From: Stenotrophomonas terrae
GTDB taxonomy: Bacteria; Pseudomonadota; Gammaproteobacteria; Xanthomonadales; Xanthomonadaceae
Reading direction: 5' to 3'
Assembly (NCBI RefSeq): GCF_001431465.1
Contig: NZ_LDJJ01000051.1
Location: 1-64,000 of the forward strand
DNA: 64,000 nucleotides
The notes below the pieces were generated by a model that saw only the letters and a program-made list of their open reading frames with translations, made no database searches and was not told the origin of the DNA. Made by a program: the position numbers and the translations under genes. This document shows, piece by piece, positions 42,151 through 50,441 of the stretch (positions are counted from its first letter, which is position 1; each line of letters starts with the position of its first letter).

Positions 42151-42364
42151 TGTCCGCTCCTGGCAGTTTCACCCGATAGGCGTTGCGGGGCCGACCGCGC
42201 CCGCTCTGCGGCAACGTGCGTCTGGCCACATAGCCATCCTTGAACAAGTGACTGAGAACGGCAGCCGCTGTTGCGCGATCAAGATCCAGCGTCTTGCTGA
42301 TGTCGTCGGCACTTGCCTCACCCTGCTCCAGCTGCTGGAGCACCTGCAGTCGGCGACCGCGCAT
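42140..42364 (-). CDS. Small winged-helix DNA-binding protein
   Basis: The 74-residue protein is a compact winged helix: SADDISKTLDLDRATAAAVL (recognition region), then a wing GYVARRTLPQSGRGRPR. It resembles the MarR/ArsR-like DNA-binding fold. ATG 42364 overlaps the upstream stop as ATGA. It is the middle gene of the extra cassette, so it may regulate cassette expression. It is the only clear DNA-binding regulator in the late region. Confidence 0.72.
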   Translation of the reverse strand: MRGRRLQVLQQLEQGEASADDISKTLDLDRATAAAVLSHLFKDGYVARRTLPQSGRGRPRNAYRVKLPGADNDE

Positions 42365-42993
42365 CAGAGCAGCTCCGCGTCTTCACAAGGCGACGCATAG
42401 TTGAATCGCACCCATTCGGATACCGGCACCAGGCCAAGACCCGCCCCGGCATTGTGGGCCAGTACCGCCGCTTCATCATCCGCACCGGCCGGACCAACCC
42501 AGCCACAGGTGCAGTACACGCGCGGGGCGTTGCCGTGGACGTAGTCGCCGACACCGAGTTCGTGCCTGAAGCTGCTGCGGTCGAGAAGGTTCGGACACGA
42601 CGCCGCCAGGATCGACCGCGACAGCCCGTGATCGCCGCAGTCTTTCTGCACAACAAGCGTCTCCCACAACGGCTCGATGGGCATTGCCCCATCCAGGAAT
42701 GCGCGCGCCGATTTCAGATAGGAGTAGTAGGCCGAACGTTTCAGCTCCACATTGAAGCGGGCAACGAAGGCGATTCGCTCTTGTTCTGGCCGATCAAGCA
42801 GGAGGCATTCCGCGCGCAACACGCCGGCCTCCTTCCAGCGGCCCTGGCACTCCATGCGCTGGACGATGCGCTCGATGCGGGCCACGTAGGGATTGCGGTG
42901 GCCTTCAATGTATTTTGGCGCACCGGATGCTTCGAAGGCGCCTGCCCAAAGCAGCATCTGCAATTCTGGCGCGGGTTGGGTGTGATGGTTCAT
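42364..42993 (-). CDS. Extra-cassette hypothetical protein 2
   Basis: The 209-residue protein starts at ATG 42993, with AGGAG eight bases upstream; a GTG nine bases upstream is less likely. The C-terminal part has a CTCGW motif (VYCTCGWVGPAG) that could bind a metal with other residues. Otherwise it has helical segments with Arg/Glu/Leu. It begins 12 bases after the terL stop. No family was recognised; its position between terminase and portal genes is typical of moron insertions. Confidence 0.5.
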   Translation of the reverse strand: MNHHTQPAPELQMLLWAGAFEASGAPKYIEGHRNPYVARIERIVQRMECQGRWKEAGVLRAECLLLDRPEQERIAFVARFNVELKRSAYYSYLKSARAFLDGAMPIEPLWETLVVQKDCGDHGLSRSILAASCPNLLDRSSFRHELGVGDYVHGNAPRVYCTCGWVGPAGADDEAAVLAHNAGAGLGLVPVSEWVRFNYASPCEDAELL

Positions 42994-43004
42994 TGGGCGC
43001 ACTC

Positions 43005-45308
43005 CTAGCGCTGGCCGTGATGGCGGGTGCCACGCACGAAACGGCGCGGGCGTTGAGTCTGGGCTTTCCCGCGCAGCACTTCGACAGCGCGGGAGTGGAG
43101 GCTGGCCGGGACCGCGCGGGCGACGGGAGTGCCCTGCTCCGCGCTATGTATGACCAGGAACAGCTCGTTCAGGACGTAAGTTTCTTCCGCAGTGCCACCG
43201 ACCGCGCCCGACCAAGCAGCGATGTGTTCGGGCATAGCGACCACGGCCGGCTCGCGTTCCACGATGCAGACGATGGCGTCGAGGGCGGCACGAACCGACA
43301 TCGCGACGGGCGCAGGGGGCTGCACGGCCTCTGCTAATGTTTCACGGGAAACGCTGGTTTCATGCATCGATTTCGACGCCGACCCTGTCGTCGATCTTTC
43401 ACGGAAAACGCTATTTCCGGAAACGTCGTCAGCGGGTGAGGCATGTTGTGTTTCACGGGAAACACGCGTCCACTGATCGCCGGCCAGTTCGATGATGCGA
43501 CGCTCGCGCATATCCCAGTCGGCCGCGCTCTGGCGGTGGAGACGCAGATCCTGGTGATGGGCGGCGGCGTAGGCGTAGACGAAGGTGTCCAGTGGTTCGT
43601 TGCGGACACCGCCACGGATTGGCTCATAGCGGCCGGTCTTCGGGTTGAACTTCTCGCTGACCAGACCGTTGATGTAGAAGTCGTCGAGATCTTCGCTCAG
43701 GTGGATGAGGCGCGCTTCCGGTACGCGGTCGGCATCACCGCCCAGGCGCGGGAAGAACCACTGTTTGATGTTGACGGTGCCGACCTGGTAGATGGTTACG
43801 CCCTTCTTGTCGAGCTTGCCCTTGTAGTTCACGTCCTCCAGCTTGGGACGGCCGAGCACGGGAGCGTTGTTGGGCTTGGCGCCGAAGATGCACATGGGCC
43901 GGCGGATCAGCTTTTGCCGGCAGTAGTGCTTGACGTATTCGGTGCGGTGGCCGCCGGCGTCGATGCAGGTAGCCTCCACCGGGAGGATGGCGCCGCTGAT
44001 GTGGGCAATGCCGCGGTTGAGCAGATCAGTAAGCTTGACCCACACCTCCAGCTCGGCCGGATCGCCAGCCAGCTCCACGTAGTCCAGCACCCAGGCGACC
44101 ATGCCGCGCCCCCAGCCGAGGATGGTAACGGCCAGGCGGTTGTCCTGCGTATCCACGCCTGCGGTGATGGCGAGGACACCGATAGGCGCTTCGCGCAGAT
44201 GGTAGACCTCGAGGCGGTCCTTGATGAGATTCGGCTTGGCTTTGGCGGTGCTCTTGTCTTCCCACGGCTCGGCGAGGCGGTCGTTGATGAAGGTCTTGAG
44301 CTTCGCCATGTCGCCCTGGGCGCGCACCCAGCGCTGCGCCAGTTCCAACCAGCGCGGACCAAGGCCCATGGGGTAGTACAGGCAGTTGGCGTGATAGCCG
44401 CGCGTAGCCGCGCCAGGGTTGCCGGCCACCCAGTGGCCGGCGGCGATCAGCCGGGTCTTCTGGTGTTCTTCGATGACGACACCGCACTCGCGGCACACGT
44501 ACCAGCAGTGTTTGAGATCCGGCGTCCACTGCAGTCCGCCCCACTCGAACGGCTGCTCGTGACCGCAGTCCGGGCACGGCCAGTGCCAGCGCCGCTGGTC
44601 GGATACGTCGAACAGTTCCGAGACACGGCACAAGCCGGCGATTTCTGGGGTGCCAACCTTGAAGCGCTTGTACGTGCTTGGGAATGCGGAGGTGCGGCCA
44701 TCCAGCATTTCGTCCGGGTCATCGCCGCTGCGAAGTTCGCTGGCGAAGCTCGAAAATTCGTCCGCGAGCAACAGGCCCACCGACGTACTCTTGAGGCGCA
44801 CCGGGTTGCCGGCATGTTCGATGTAGAGCTGGCCGCCCTCGAAATCCTTGAACGAACGGCGGTTGGATGACTCGCGGCTGTTGGTGCTGGTGAGCACATG
44901 CTGCACGGCCTTGGTGGATTCGATCATCGGGTTTAGCTTCTGGTCGATCCACTTGTTCGCGGAGATTTCGCCAGGCAGCGCCACCATGATCGGCATCGGG
45001 TTCTCGCACATTGTGTAGCCGAGGATGTTGGTTTCCGTCTCCGATTTGCCGAACTGGATGGGGAACTGGGCTACCACGTCATGCACGCCGCTGCGGGCGC
45101 TGAAACAGTCCATCACCTCGACCAGCAGCGGGTTGCGGGTGTTGTCCCATTCGCCCGGTGAACTGCTGCCCTTCGACGACAACACGCGATGCTCCGTCGC
45201 CCACTCGCTGACACGCATGTGCTTGCGTGGCGCGATGGCGCGACCGATGGCGCGGCCGATCTCGGTGAGCGCTTCGGCGTACTGGCTCGGGGCAAGGGCG
45301 GCGTTCAT
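43005..45308 (-). CDS. Terminase large subunit (GpA family) with C-terminal extension
   Basis: The 767-residue protein has the GpA ATPase core with the P-loop-like region VAQFPIQFGKSETETN (about 83) and Walker B LLLADEFSSF. A zinc-ribbon pair (CPDCG and CRECG, about 245-280) and the nuclease region with ITAGVDTQDNRL follow. After about residue 609 there are 155 residues that lambda gpA (641) lacks; these include the peptide VSRET twice, encoded by parS-like palindromes. It translocates and cuts DNA into proheads. ATG 45308 overlaps terS as ATGA. Confidence 0.9.
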   Translation of the reverse strand: MNAALAPSQYAEALTEIGRAIGRAIAPRKHMRVSEWATEHRVLSSKGSSSPGEWDNTRNPLLVEVMDCFSARSGVHDVVAQFPIQFGKSETETNILGYTMCENPMPIMVALPGEISANKWIDQKLNPMIESTKAVQHVLTSTNSRESSNRRSFKDFEGGQLYIEHAGNPVRLKSTSVGLLLADEFSSFASELRSGDDPDEMLDGRTSAFPSTYKRFKVGTPEIAGLCRVSELFDVSDQRRWHWPCPDCGHEQPFEWGGLQWTPDLKHCWYVCRECGVVIEEHQKTRLIAAGHWVAGNPGAATRGYHANCLYYPMGLGPRWLELAQRWVRAQGDMAKLKTFINDRLAEPWEDKSTAKAKPNLIKDRLEVYHLREAPIGVLAITAGVDTQDNRLAVTILGWGRGMVAWVLDYVELAGDPAELEVWVKLTDLLNRGIAHISGAILPVEATCIDAGGHRTEYVKHYCRQKLIRRPMCIFGAKPNNAPVLGRPKLEDVNYKGKLDKKGVTIYQVGTVNIKQWFFPRLGGDADRVPEARLIHLSEDLDDFYINGLVSEKFNPKTGRYEPIRGGVRNEPLDTFVYAYAAAHHQDLRLHRQSAADWDMRERRIIELAGDQWTRVSRETQHASPADDVSGNSVFRERSTTGSASKSMHETSVSRETLAEAVQPPAPVAMSVRAALDAIVCIVEREPAVVAMPEHIAAWSGAVGGTAEETYVLNELFLVIHSAEQGTPVARAVPASLHSRAVEVLRGKAQTQRPRRFVRGTRHHGQR
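43338..43353. repeat. parS-like palindrome copy 2
   Basis: TGTTTCACGGGAAACG, identical to copy 1. It lies inside the 3' part of terL, where it encodes VSRET on the minus strand. Confidence 0.75.
43395..43410. repeat. parS-like palindrome copy 3 (degenerate)
   Basis: TCTTTCACGGAAAACG differs from parS at four or more positions. It is followed at once by a short TTTCCGGAAA palindrome (43414-43423). Weak on its own but placed between copies 2 and 4. Confidence 0.4.
43449..43464. repeat. parS-like palindrome copy 4
   Basis: TGTTTCACGGGAAACA differs from parS TGTTTCACGTGAAACA only at one central base. It lies inside terL and encodes VSRET on the minus strand. It is the best copy of the group. 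Confidence 0.8.
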
Positions 45309-45952
45309 GCCTTACGCCCCAGCGCGTAGAACTTCTTCGACGCGGCATCGAGCGCGGCCTCGATGTTGTCGCGCAGCAGGGCGCGGACGTCCTCTTCGCT
45401 ATCGGTAGCCGCCAGCGCGGCGGCAATGGTGGTGGGCAGCAGTTCCAGCTTGCGGCGCAGCTCGACTACTGCCTCGGCGACCACGGCGACAACTTCATCG
45501 CGAACCAGCAGCTGGCCCATTTCCTGAGCTTCCTCGCGCAGCACCTTGCGGGCGTTGGCTTCTTCCTTGTCGGCCAGCGCTTTGGCACGGCGCAGCTGAT
45601 GCGGGCTGTTGATGCTGGCACCGATATCGTCGTCAGGCTCATCATCGGCACCAGCAGCCCCGGCCGCCACACGCGCGCCACTCGTGCCGCCGTGGATGTC
45701 GCGCGCGCCCAGTACCCCAAGCTCACCCGCCTGCGCCGCACGCGCCGCTGCGTGGCGCTCACGCACGCCTTCCCTGGATGGGTCGCGGGTGCCGTTGATG
45801 CGATTGATGGAGGCCTGCACCAGCACACGGCGACCGTCCTCGCTCAACACCAGGCGGCCAGCCTTGCGCAGCTCCGTGACGTAGCCCGGGCGCCAGCCCA
45901 TGTGTGTCGCAAACTCGCGGAAGCCCAGCGTCTCCACCGCACCCTCAACCAT
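45305..45952 (-). CDS. Terminase small subunit (Nu1-like)
   Basis: The 215-residue protein has an N-terminal helix-turn-helix-like segment (FREFATHMGWRPGYVTELRKAGRL), as in DNA-packaging proteins that recognise cos, a Gly/Ala-rich linker and a C-terminal helix. It starts with AAGGTG before ATG 45952 and ends in an ATGA overlap with terL. It directs the large subunit to the packaging start; candidate binding repeats lie just upstream. Confidence 0.8.
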   Translation of the reverse strand: MVEGAVETLGFREFATHMGWRPGYVTELRKAGRLVLSEDGRRVLVQASINRINGTRDPSREGVRERHAAARAAQAGELGVLGARDIHGGTSGARVAAGAAGADDEPDDDIGASINSPHQLRRAKALADKEEANARKVLREEAQEMGQLLVRDEVVAVVAEAVVELRRKLELLPTTIAAALAATDSEEDVRALLRDNIEAALDAASKKFYALGRKA

Positions 45953-46018
45953 GTTTCACCTTCTTCAAATTTTTTTGATTTGAGGGGTAGAGACCCCCTG
46001 CGCACGCGAGAGCGGGCG

Positions 46019-46226
46019 CTCTGCGGCATTCGGGCGCGCTTGTCGGATGCGTTGCGGGGACGCGAAATGCGCAAACCCGCGCCGCGCCTACGTCTCTGCG
46101 GCATTGCCGGGTCTGCGGGCACATTCCCCGTGCGGGCGCGGGTGTGAGCGCGAGGGAGGACGGCAGTTCACGCATACGCGCACACGAGGCAGGGCGCAAG
46201 AAAGCCGCAATGCCGCAGAGACGTAG
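46019..46226. other. Candidate cos/pac region with 18-bp inverted repeats
   Basis: CTACGTCTCTGCGGCATT (46088-46105) is repeated as an exact inverted copy at 46209-46226, and a 12-base part (CTCTGCGGCATT) occurs at 46019-46030. They occupy the 345-base gap just upstream of terS (45953-46297), the place of cosB in lambda. No cohesive-end sequence was recognised, and no gene is supported in this gap. Confidence 0.55.
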
Positions 46227-46297
46227 CTGTGTCGTGGTTTCTGCCCGCAAACAACCCGGCAAGTTTGCCGGCAAGCGCAAATTACAGGGGTGCGAAG

Positions 46298-48769
46298 TCA
46301 TGGCCCACTTCCCGGGAATTCGGTTTCGCGCTCCTGCCAACTGTCGGCATCGGTGCGATTGCCGTTGAAGTAGTCGTTCTTGCGGTTGCGCATGGCGAGG
46401 ATCTGTTCGCCAAGCCATGCGGACTCCACTTGCCCCTCGGGCGCTCGGTGGCCGAACAGCAGCGTGGACAGCGGGTTGCTGATACGCATGAGCTGCTGGT
46501 GGCCCTTGCGGGTGGTGGTGATGTTGCAGCGCTTCTCCAGCGTGCTGACGAAGCGTTTCATGGACGCGGGCTTGACGCCTGTGTTGGCGCACCACCGCTG
46601 GTAGACCTGGAACCATTCTTCAGTGAGCCCCGGCATGGGCTTCATCGGTGGGATCTCCCACGCGGATAGCGCCTCGATGAAGTCCACCGGGCTGTCCTGG
46701 GCAAGCTGGACAAGATCGTCCTTGGCCTTGGTACGCGGCGGTAGCGTGCCGGTATCGAAATCACCCAGGTCTACGTTCAACAGGTAATCGTGGAATGCCT
46801 CAAGGCCACCGTTGGCCAGCTCATCCATGATGGCCCGGTAGTATTCCGGCTCACGCTTGGGTGGCGTCCAGATGATGCAGTGGCGGCGGTCATCCTTTTC
46901 CAGCACTACCGGCATCTGTTCGTTCGAGAGGAACACCAGGTTGAGGTGGTTGACCTCATCGTATGCCGCGATGTGCTTCGGGTTGATGCGGATCTTGGTG
47001 CCGGTAACAAGCACTTTGAGCAGGTTCTTCTGCTCGAAGCGATGCGCCTGGGCGACAACTTCGTCTGCGATCAAGAACAGCTTGCGGCTTGCCCAATCGT
47101 TGTGTTTGTCCACCAGCGCGTTCTGGTCGAGGATGCTGCCGTACTGGCCGTACAGTGACATCACCGCTTCGAAGAACATGTTCTTGCCCGCGCCCTGGCC
47201 CCCATGCACCACGACAGTGGATTTCATTTTCGCGCCGGGGTGTTGGATGGGATATGCACACCACCGCAGCACCCATTGAAACAGCTCGCGGCTGTTGCGC
47301 TCTTCGCTGCACAGGTACTGCAGCAGCTCGATGAGGCGCTGGCACTTACCCGGCACCGGCGTTGTCGGCCAGCCGCCCCACAGGTTGCAGGTAACAGTCT
47401 TGTCCTCGCACGCCGGATCAAACCCCACTTCGGTGGGCCGCACGATGTCGCGATCTGCATGCTCCATCCACGCCTTGTGCAGCTCCGGCCGCACGCACGC
47501 ATTCTTCATGTCGGCGATGGGCAGCAGGCAGTGCTCATCGTGATCGAATACCGCGCCGCCACCGCTGTAAATCAGCGAGTAGCGACGCAACAGTTCATCG
47601 AGGTTCTGAATGGGCTTGAGCTTGCCGCCCCTCTCCCCCGGCTTGGAGGAGGAAACGGCGCGCAGTGCTGGGGGGGCCCACTTGAGTTCCGAGAGGCGGG
47701 CTTGCACCTGGCCGCCGACTGCTGCCAGCCCTTCCAGCGCGTGCAGGTCGTTGAAGTCGCTGTCTTTGCCTTTGCCTGCGAGATACCGCTCGATGCGCTC
47801 GTAAGCATTGGTGAAGCGCACCGGCATCCACTCGCCGCCGACAGCCATGGCCGTGGTGCTGGCCGCTTCGATACCTGCGTTCTTGTAGCCGTGCGACATA
47901 CCACATTCCGGGCAGTTGACCGGATGCAGCGGCAGCGCAATGCGTGCGCGGCATTCTTTGTTGCGGCACTTGCCCAGGATGTCGTCATCGGCGCAGATCA
48001 GCACCTTCGCCAGCTTGTAGCGCTTGCGTATTGCCTCGGCCACCGGCTGCAGGTTGCCCGCATCGAATGCGCACACAACTGGGTAGCCAGTGGCTGCATG
48101 CAGTGATGCGGCAGTGGCGTAGCCTTCGGCGATCAGCACAATCCAATGCGGCGTGTGGCCGAGCAGATGGAAGTGGCCTTTCTTGATCAGGCCCGCCGGC
48201 CAGAATTCTTTTTCCGGCCGCTTGCCCTGCTCGGCCTGTTGCGCTGAGCGAAGGAACTGCAGGCCGTGGATCTTGCCGGCGATATCGCCCAGCGGTACCA
48301 CGGCCGTGTTGTTCTGCGTGAACTTCAGGCCGTAGCCGAGTACGCCCTTCCGCTGCAAATACGGTGATTCACCATCGAGGTGCAGCCGCGCCCAGGCCTT
48401 CGTGGCGCGCACCGCCGCCGCCTCGGCTTCTTCTTTGCGTTGCTTCTCAGCAGCCTTCGCCGCATCTGCCCACACGCGGCGCATGGCTGCAGCCTGCTCG
48501 GGCGTGATGCGTCCACCATCGTCTTCGGGCATTGCAACTTTATGCGCGCCGTTGTCATTGCCATGCCAGATACCGAACGAGCCCACCAACAGCAGCCGGT
48601 CGGTGGAAGGCGCCCACTCTTTGAGCAGGTACCAGCCGCGCTTCTCGCGGCCACCGTCCACCACCAGCACGCGTACCGGCTTGCCCGTGATACGCAGCCC
48701 GCCGGAGGGAATGACCAGGCCGGCAGCAGCAAGCTGGCGGCAGACGTCGCCATAGTTGCTCGCGTTCAT
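46298..48769 (-). CDS. Phage primase-helicase (TOPRIM plus SF3-like ATPase)
   Basis: The 823-residue protein has an N-terminal TOPRIM-like part with EGYATAASLHAATG and CADDD, plus a Cys ribbon (CRNKECRARI and CPECG, about 265-290). The C-terminal half has an SF3-like ATPase with Walker A GGQGAGKN and a Walker B-like FLIADEVVAQAH. It would prime and unwind phage DNA. Its start overlaps the preceding small gene as ATGA. It is the only replication gene recognised in the prophage. Confidence 0.85.
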   Translation of the reverse strand: MNASNYGDVCRQLAAAGLVIPSGGLRITGKPVRVLVVDGGREKRGWYLLKEWAPSTDRLLLVGSFGIWHGNDNGAHKVAMPEDDGGRITPEQAAAMRRVWADAAKAAEKQRKEEAEAAAVRATKAWARLHLDGESPYLQRKGVLGYGLKFTQNNTAVVPLGDIAGKIHGLQFLRSAQQAEQGKRPEKEFWPAGLIKKGHFHLLGHTPHWIVLIAEGYATAASLHAATGYPVVCAFDAGNLQPVAEAIRKRYKLAKVLICADDDILGKCRNKECRARIALPLHPVNCPECGMSHGYKNAGIEAASTTAMAVGGEWMPVRFTNAYERIERYLAGKGKDSDFNDLHALEGLAAVGGQVQARLSELKWAPPALRAVSSSKPGERGGKLKPIQNLDELLRRYSLIYSGGGAVFDHDEHCLLPIADMKNACVRPELHKAWMEHADRDIVRPTEVGFDPACEDKTVTCNLWGGWPTTPVPGKCQRLIELLQYLCSEERNSRELFQWVLRWCAYPIQHPGAKMKSTVVVHGGQGAGKNMFFEAVMSLYGQYGSILDQNALVDKHNDWASRKLFLIADEVVAQAHRFEQKNLLKVLVTGTKIRINPKHIAAYDEVNHLNLVFLSNEQMPVVLEKDDRRHCIIWTPPKREPEYYRAIMDELANGGLEAFHDYLLNVDLGDFDTGTLPPRTKAKDDLVQLAQDSPVDFIEALSAWEIPPMKPMPGLTEEWFQVYQRWCANTGVKPASMKRFVSTLEKRCNITTTRKGHQQLMRISNPLSTLLFGHRAPEGQVESAWLGEQILAMRNRKNDYFNGNRTDADSWQERETEFPGSGP

Positions 48770-49053
48770 GCCTTGCCCGGCCTGCCCGCGCTTTGCGGTA
48801 CGAATTGCGGATTCGCCCAGCCAGCAAACCGGCTCGCAGGAAACATGCGCGATTTCAGTAACTTAGCAAGCCACTGACTACCCCTATTTCGCGGCTCCGC
48901 TACCCGCATGACGCCAAGGGGGGGGAGGACCCGCTTCTGGTGCGCGTGTTCAGACAGCCAGCCACGCCTCATCGCAAGGACCTCCGCAATCGCAAAGGCT
49001 GCCTCAAATGAACCGGGGGTGCGGGGGAAGCGACGCGCGGGAAGCAGCATCAT
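48766..49053 (-). CDS. Small early gene upstream of primase
   Basis: The 95-residue protein overlaps both neighbours by ATGA (49053 and 48766-48769). It is basic, with a helical N-terminal half (FEAAFAIAEVLAMRRGWLSE) and a C-terminal segment rich in Arg/Pro/Gly. It could be a small DNA-binding or replication-associated protein but no family was recognised. The upstream open extension to 49221 is unlikely. Confidence 0.55.
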   Translation of the reverse strand: MMLLPARRFPRTPGSFEAAFAIAEVLAMRRGWLSEHAHQKRVLPPLGVMRVAEPRNRGSQWLAKLLKSRMFPASRFAGWANPQFVPQSAGRPGKA

Positions 49054-49406
49054 GAGTGCCTCCCGACCATCCACTTGCCCCGCTTCAACCATTCCTCGCG
49101 CATGTCCGCGCGCAGCCGCTCGGCAGCAACAACGCCGCGCCGCTTCGTCATGTCGTCTATCAACTGGTTCACCTTCGCCGGCGTCGTGATACCCCGCCGT
49201 ATGTAGCCGCGTGCCTCGCACACATCACGCCTGCGTACTGCTTCATTGCCAATCACCGAGACCACATAGGCTCGGCAACCCATACCCGTTGTGCAGATGC
49301 CTGGGCTTGGGCACTCATCGGGCAAACGGTTGATCTCGGCCTCGCGGCCCTCGGCCGTCATGTCGGCCGTGCGCGTCATCGCGCGCGAAAGGCAGCAGCT
49401 GATCAT
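49050..49406 (-). CDS. Small early gene with cysteine-rich N-terminus
   Basis: The 118-residue protein has GGGGAGGG before ATG 49406. The N-terminal half has five cysteines, of which CPSPGICTTGMGC could form a metal site. The C-terminal half is a basic helix-rich region (Arg/Lys/Glu). It heads the operon that continues through the 95-residue gene to the primase, so it may be expressed early. No family was recognised. Confidence 0.55.
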   Translation of the reverse strand: MISCCLSRAMTRTADMTAEGREAEINRLPDECPSPGICTTGMGCRAYVVSVIGNEAVRRRDVCEARGYIRRGITTPAKVNQLIDDMTKRRGVVAAERLRADMREEWLKRGKWMVGRHS

Positions 49407-49503
49407 CCAGCCCTCCCCAACGCCAACTCAAACCCGACACGGCAGACGATTTCGATGCCGCCATCGACGCAGCAATGCAGGCCATCGGCGCCGAGGTGGG
49501 GGA

Positions 49504-49767
49504 ATGAGCGGACACATCACAGAGACGCCGGACGGCCTGCGCTTTGTACGCGGCAAGGGCGGCACGAAAATCCACCTCTTGCCGAAGAACACCATGCGCT
49601 CTCTGTGCGGCTATGAGCCGAAGGGCCGATCCTCGCAACACATGGTCAACCGCTCCGGCTATTGGCTCGTCCGCATTGACCAGGTGCATAAACCAGCTTG
49701 GTGCGAGAAATGCCAACAAAACCGGCCCGAGCAGCCCACCAGCCACGGCGCGGGGGTGTCGGAATGA
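49504..49767 (+). CDS. Small early gene with possible zinc site
   Basis: The 87-residue protein starts with GGGGGA before ATG 49504. A C-x20-H and CEKC pattern (SLCGYEP then WCEKCQQN) might bind zinc. It overlaps the following gene by four bases. It is the first of a short rightward operon that leads towards the integrase. No family was recognised. Confidence 0.55.
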   Translation: MSGHITETPDGLRFVRGKGGTKIHLLPKNTMRSLCGYEPKGRSSQHMVNRSGYWLVRIDQVHKPAWCEKCQQNRPEQPTSHGAGVSE

Positions 49768-49973
49768 TCACGCGCCTATTCGACAATGCGCACGTGCTGT
49801 TTCAGGCCACCGATGAAAACGGGTTCAACGAGATCGCCATCGGCGCATCGGTGGATGGCGGCGGCCAGATCGTACTGGAGCAGGAGGGCCGCCACATCGT
49901 CATCAATCCGGGGTCGGTGAACGACCTGTGCCGCCTGCTGAAAAAGCTGCAGAAGGAGGGTGCAAATGGATGA
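49764..49973 (+). CDS. Small early gene, hypothetical
   Basis: The 69-residue protein has a hydrophobic/beta pattern (NGFNEIAIGASVDGGGQIVL) and a short C-terminal helix. ATG 49764 overlaps the previous stop. Overlaps on both sides support translation. No family was recognised. Confidence 0.5.
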   Translation: MITRLFDNAHVLFQATDENGFNEIAIGASVDGGGQIVLEQEGRHIVINPGSVNDLCRLLKKLQKEGANG

Positions 49974-50250
49974 CCAGCAGCGCGCCAGGGAGTTGTTGGC
50001 GCAGGAGTATGAGCGCGACGGCATCACGCACGTTCCCGATTGCATCCGCCGCGAAGCAATGCTGACGGAGATGGAGCACCGTGCAATCCGCGCAATCACC
50101 GCCGCCCTGCGCGCCGCGCCGGAGGGGTTCGTGATGGTGCCGGTGGATATGACTGTAAACATGGCGCGCGCTTTCTATCAGCACTGCGATGGCGTATCGC
50201 AGGACGCTTGGGCTGCAGTTCTCGCCGCCCGCCCGCAGGGGGTGAAGTGA
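49966..50250 (+). CDS. Small early gene, hypothetical
   Basis: The 94-residue protein has AAGGAGG before ATG 49966. It appears helical with a middle AAPEGFVMVPVD strand. The end overlaps the next gene by one base (TGATG). No family was recognised. Confidence 0.55.
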   Translation: MDDQQRARELLAQEYERDGITHVPDCIRREAMLTEMEHRAIRAITAALRAAPEGFVMVPVDMTVNMARAFYQHCDGVSQDAWAAVLAARPQGVK

Positions 50251-50399
50251 TGGACCGCATCATCTGCGAGCTTTGCCAGCGGCAGCACGAAACGCAGGAT
50301 ATGGACGAGGCGATTGCGCAGGGCTGGTACCCGGGCCTTGATGGCTGGGAGTGCCTGAAGTGCAACACGGACGGCCCGCAAGAGGCGAGCGATGCGTGA
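50250..50399 (+). CDS. Small zinc-ribbon-like early protein
   Basis: The 49-residue protein has CELC near the start and CLKC near the end, the four-cysteine pattern of a zinc ribbon. Its start overlaps the previous stop by one base. Such tiny proteins often bind nucleic acid or partner proteins. Confidence 0.5.
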   Translation: MDRIICELCQRQHETQDMDEAIAQGWYPGLDGWECLKCNTDGPQEASDA

Positions 50400-50441
50400 T
50401 CAACAGGCATGGACCTCCGCTGCGGGAGGGCTCACAAGCAT

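Noticed and set aside
45961..46000. AT-rich TCAAAT...ATTTGA palindrome and GGGGTAGAGACCCC hairpin before terS
   Set aside because: Considered as a terminator, but the T-run is on the wrong side for the minus-strand genes; no clear role.
49403..49507. Plus-strand frame ending QAIGAEVGE before the first rightward early gene
   Set aside because: It looks protein-like but has no start codon at its beginning; it may be a remnant of a longer gene.
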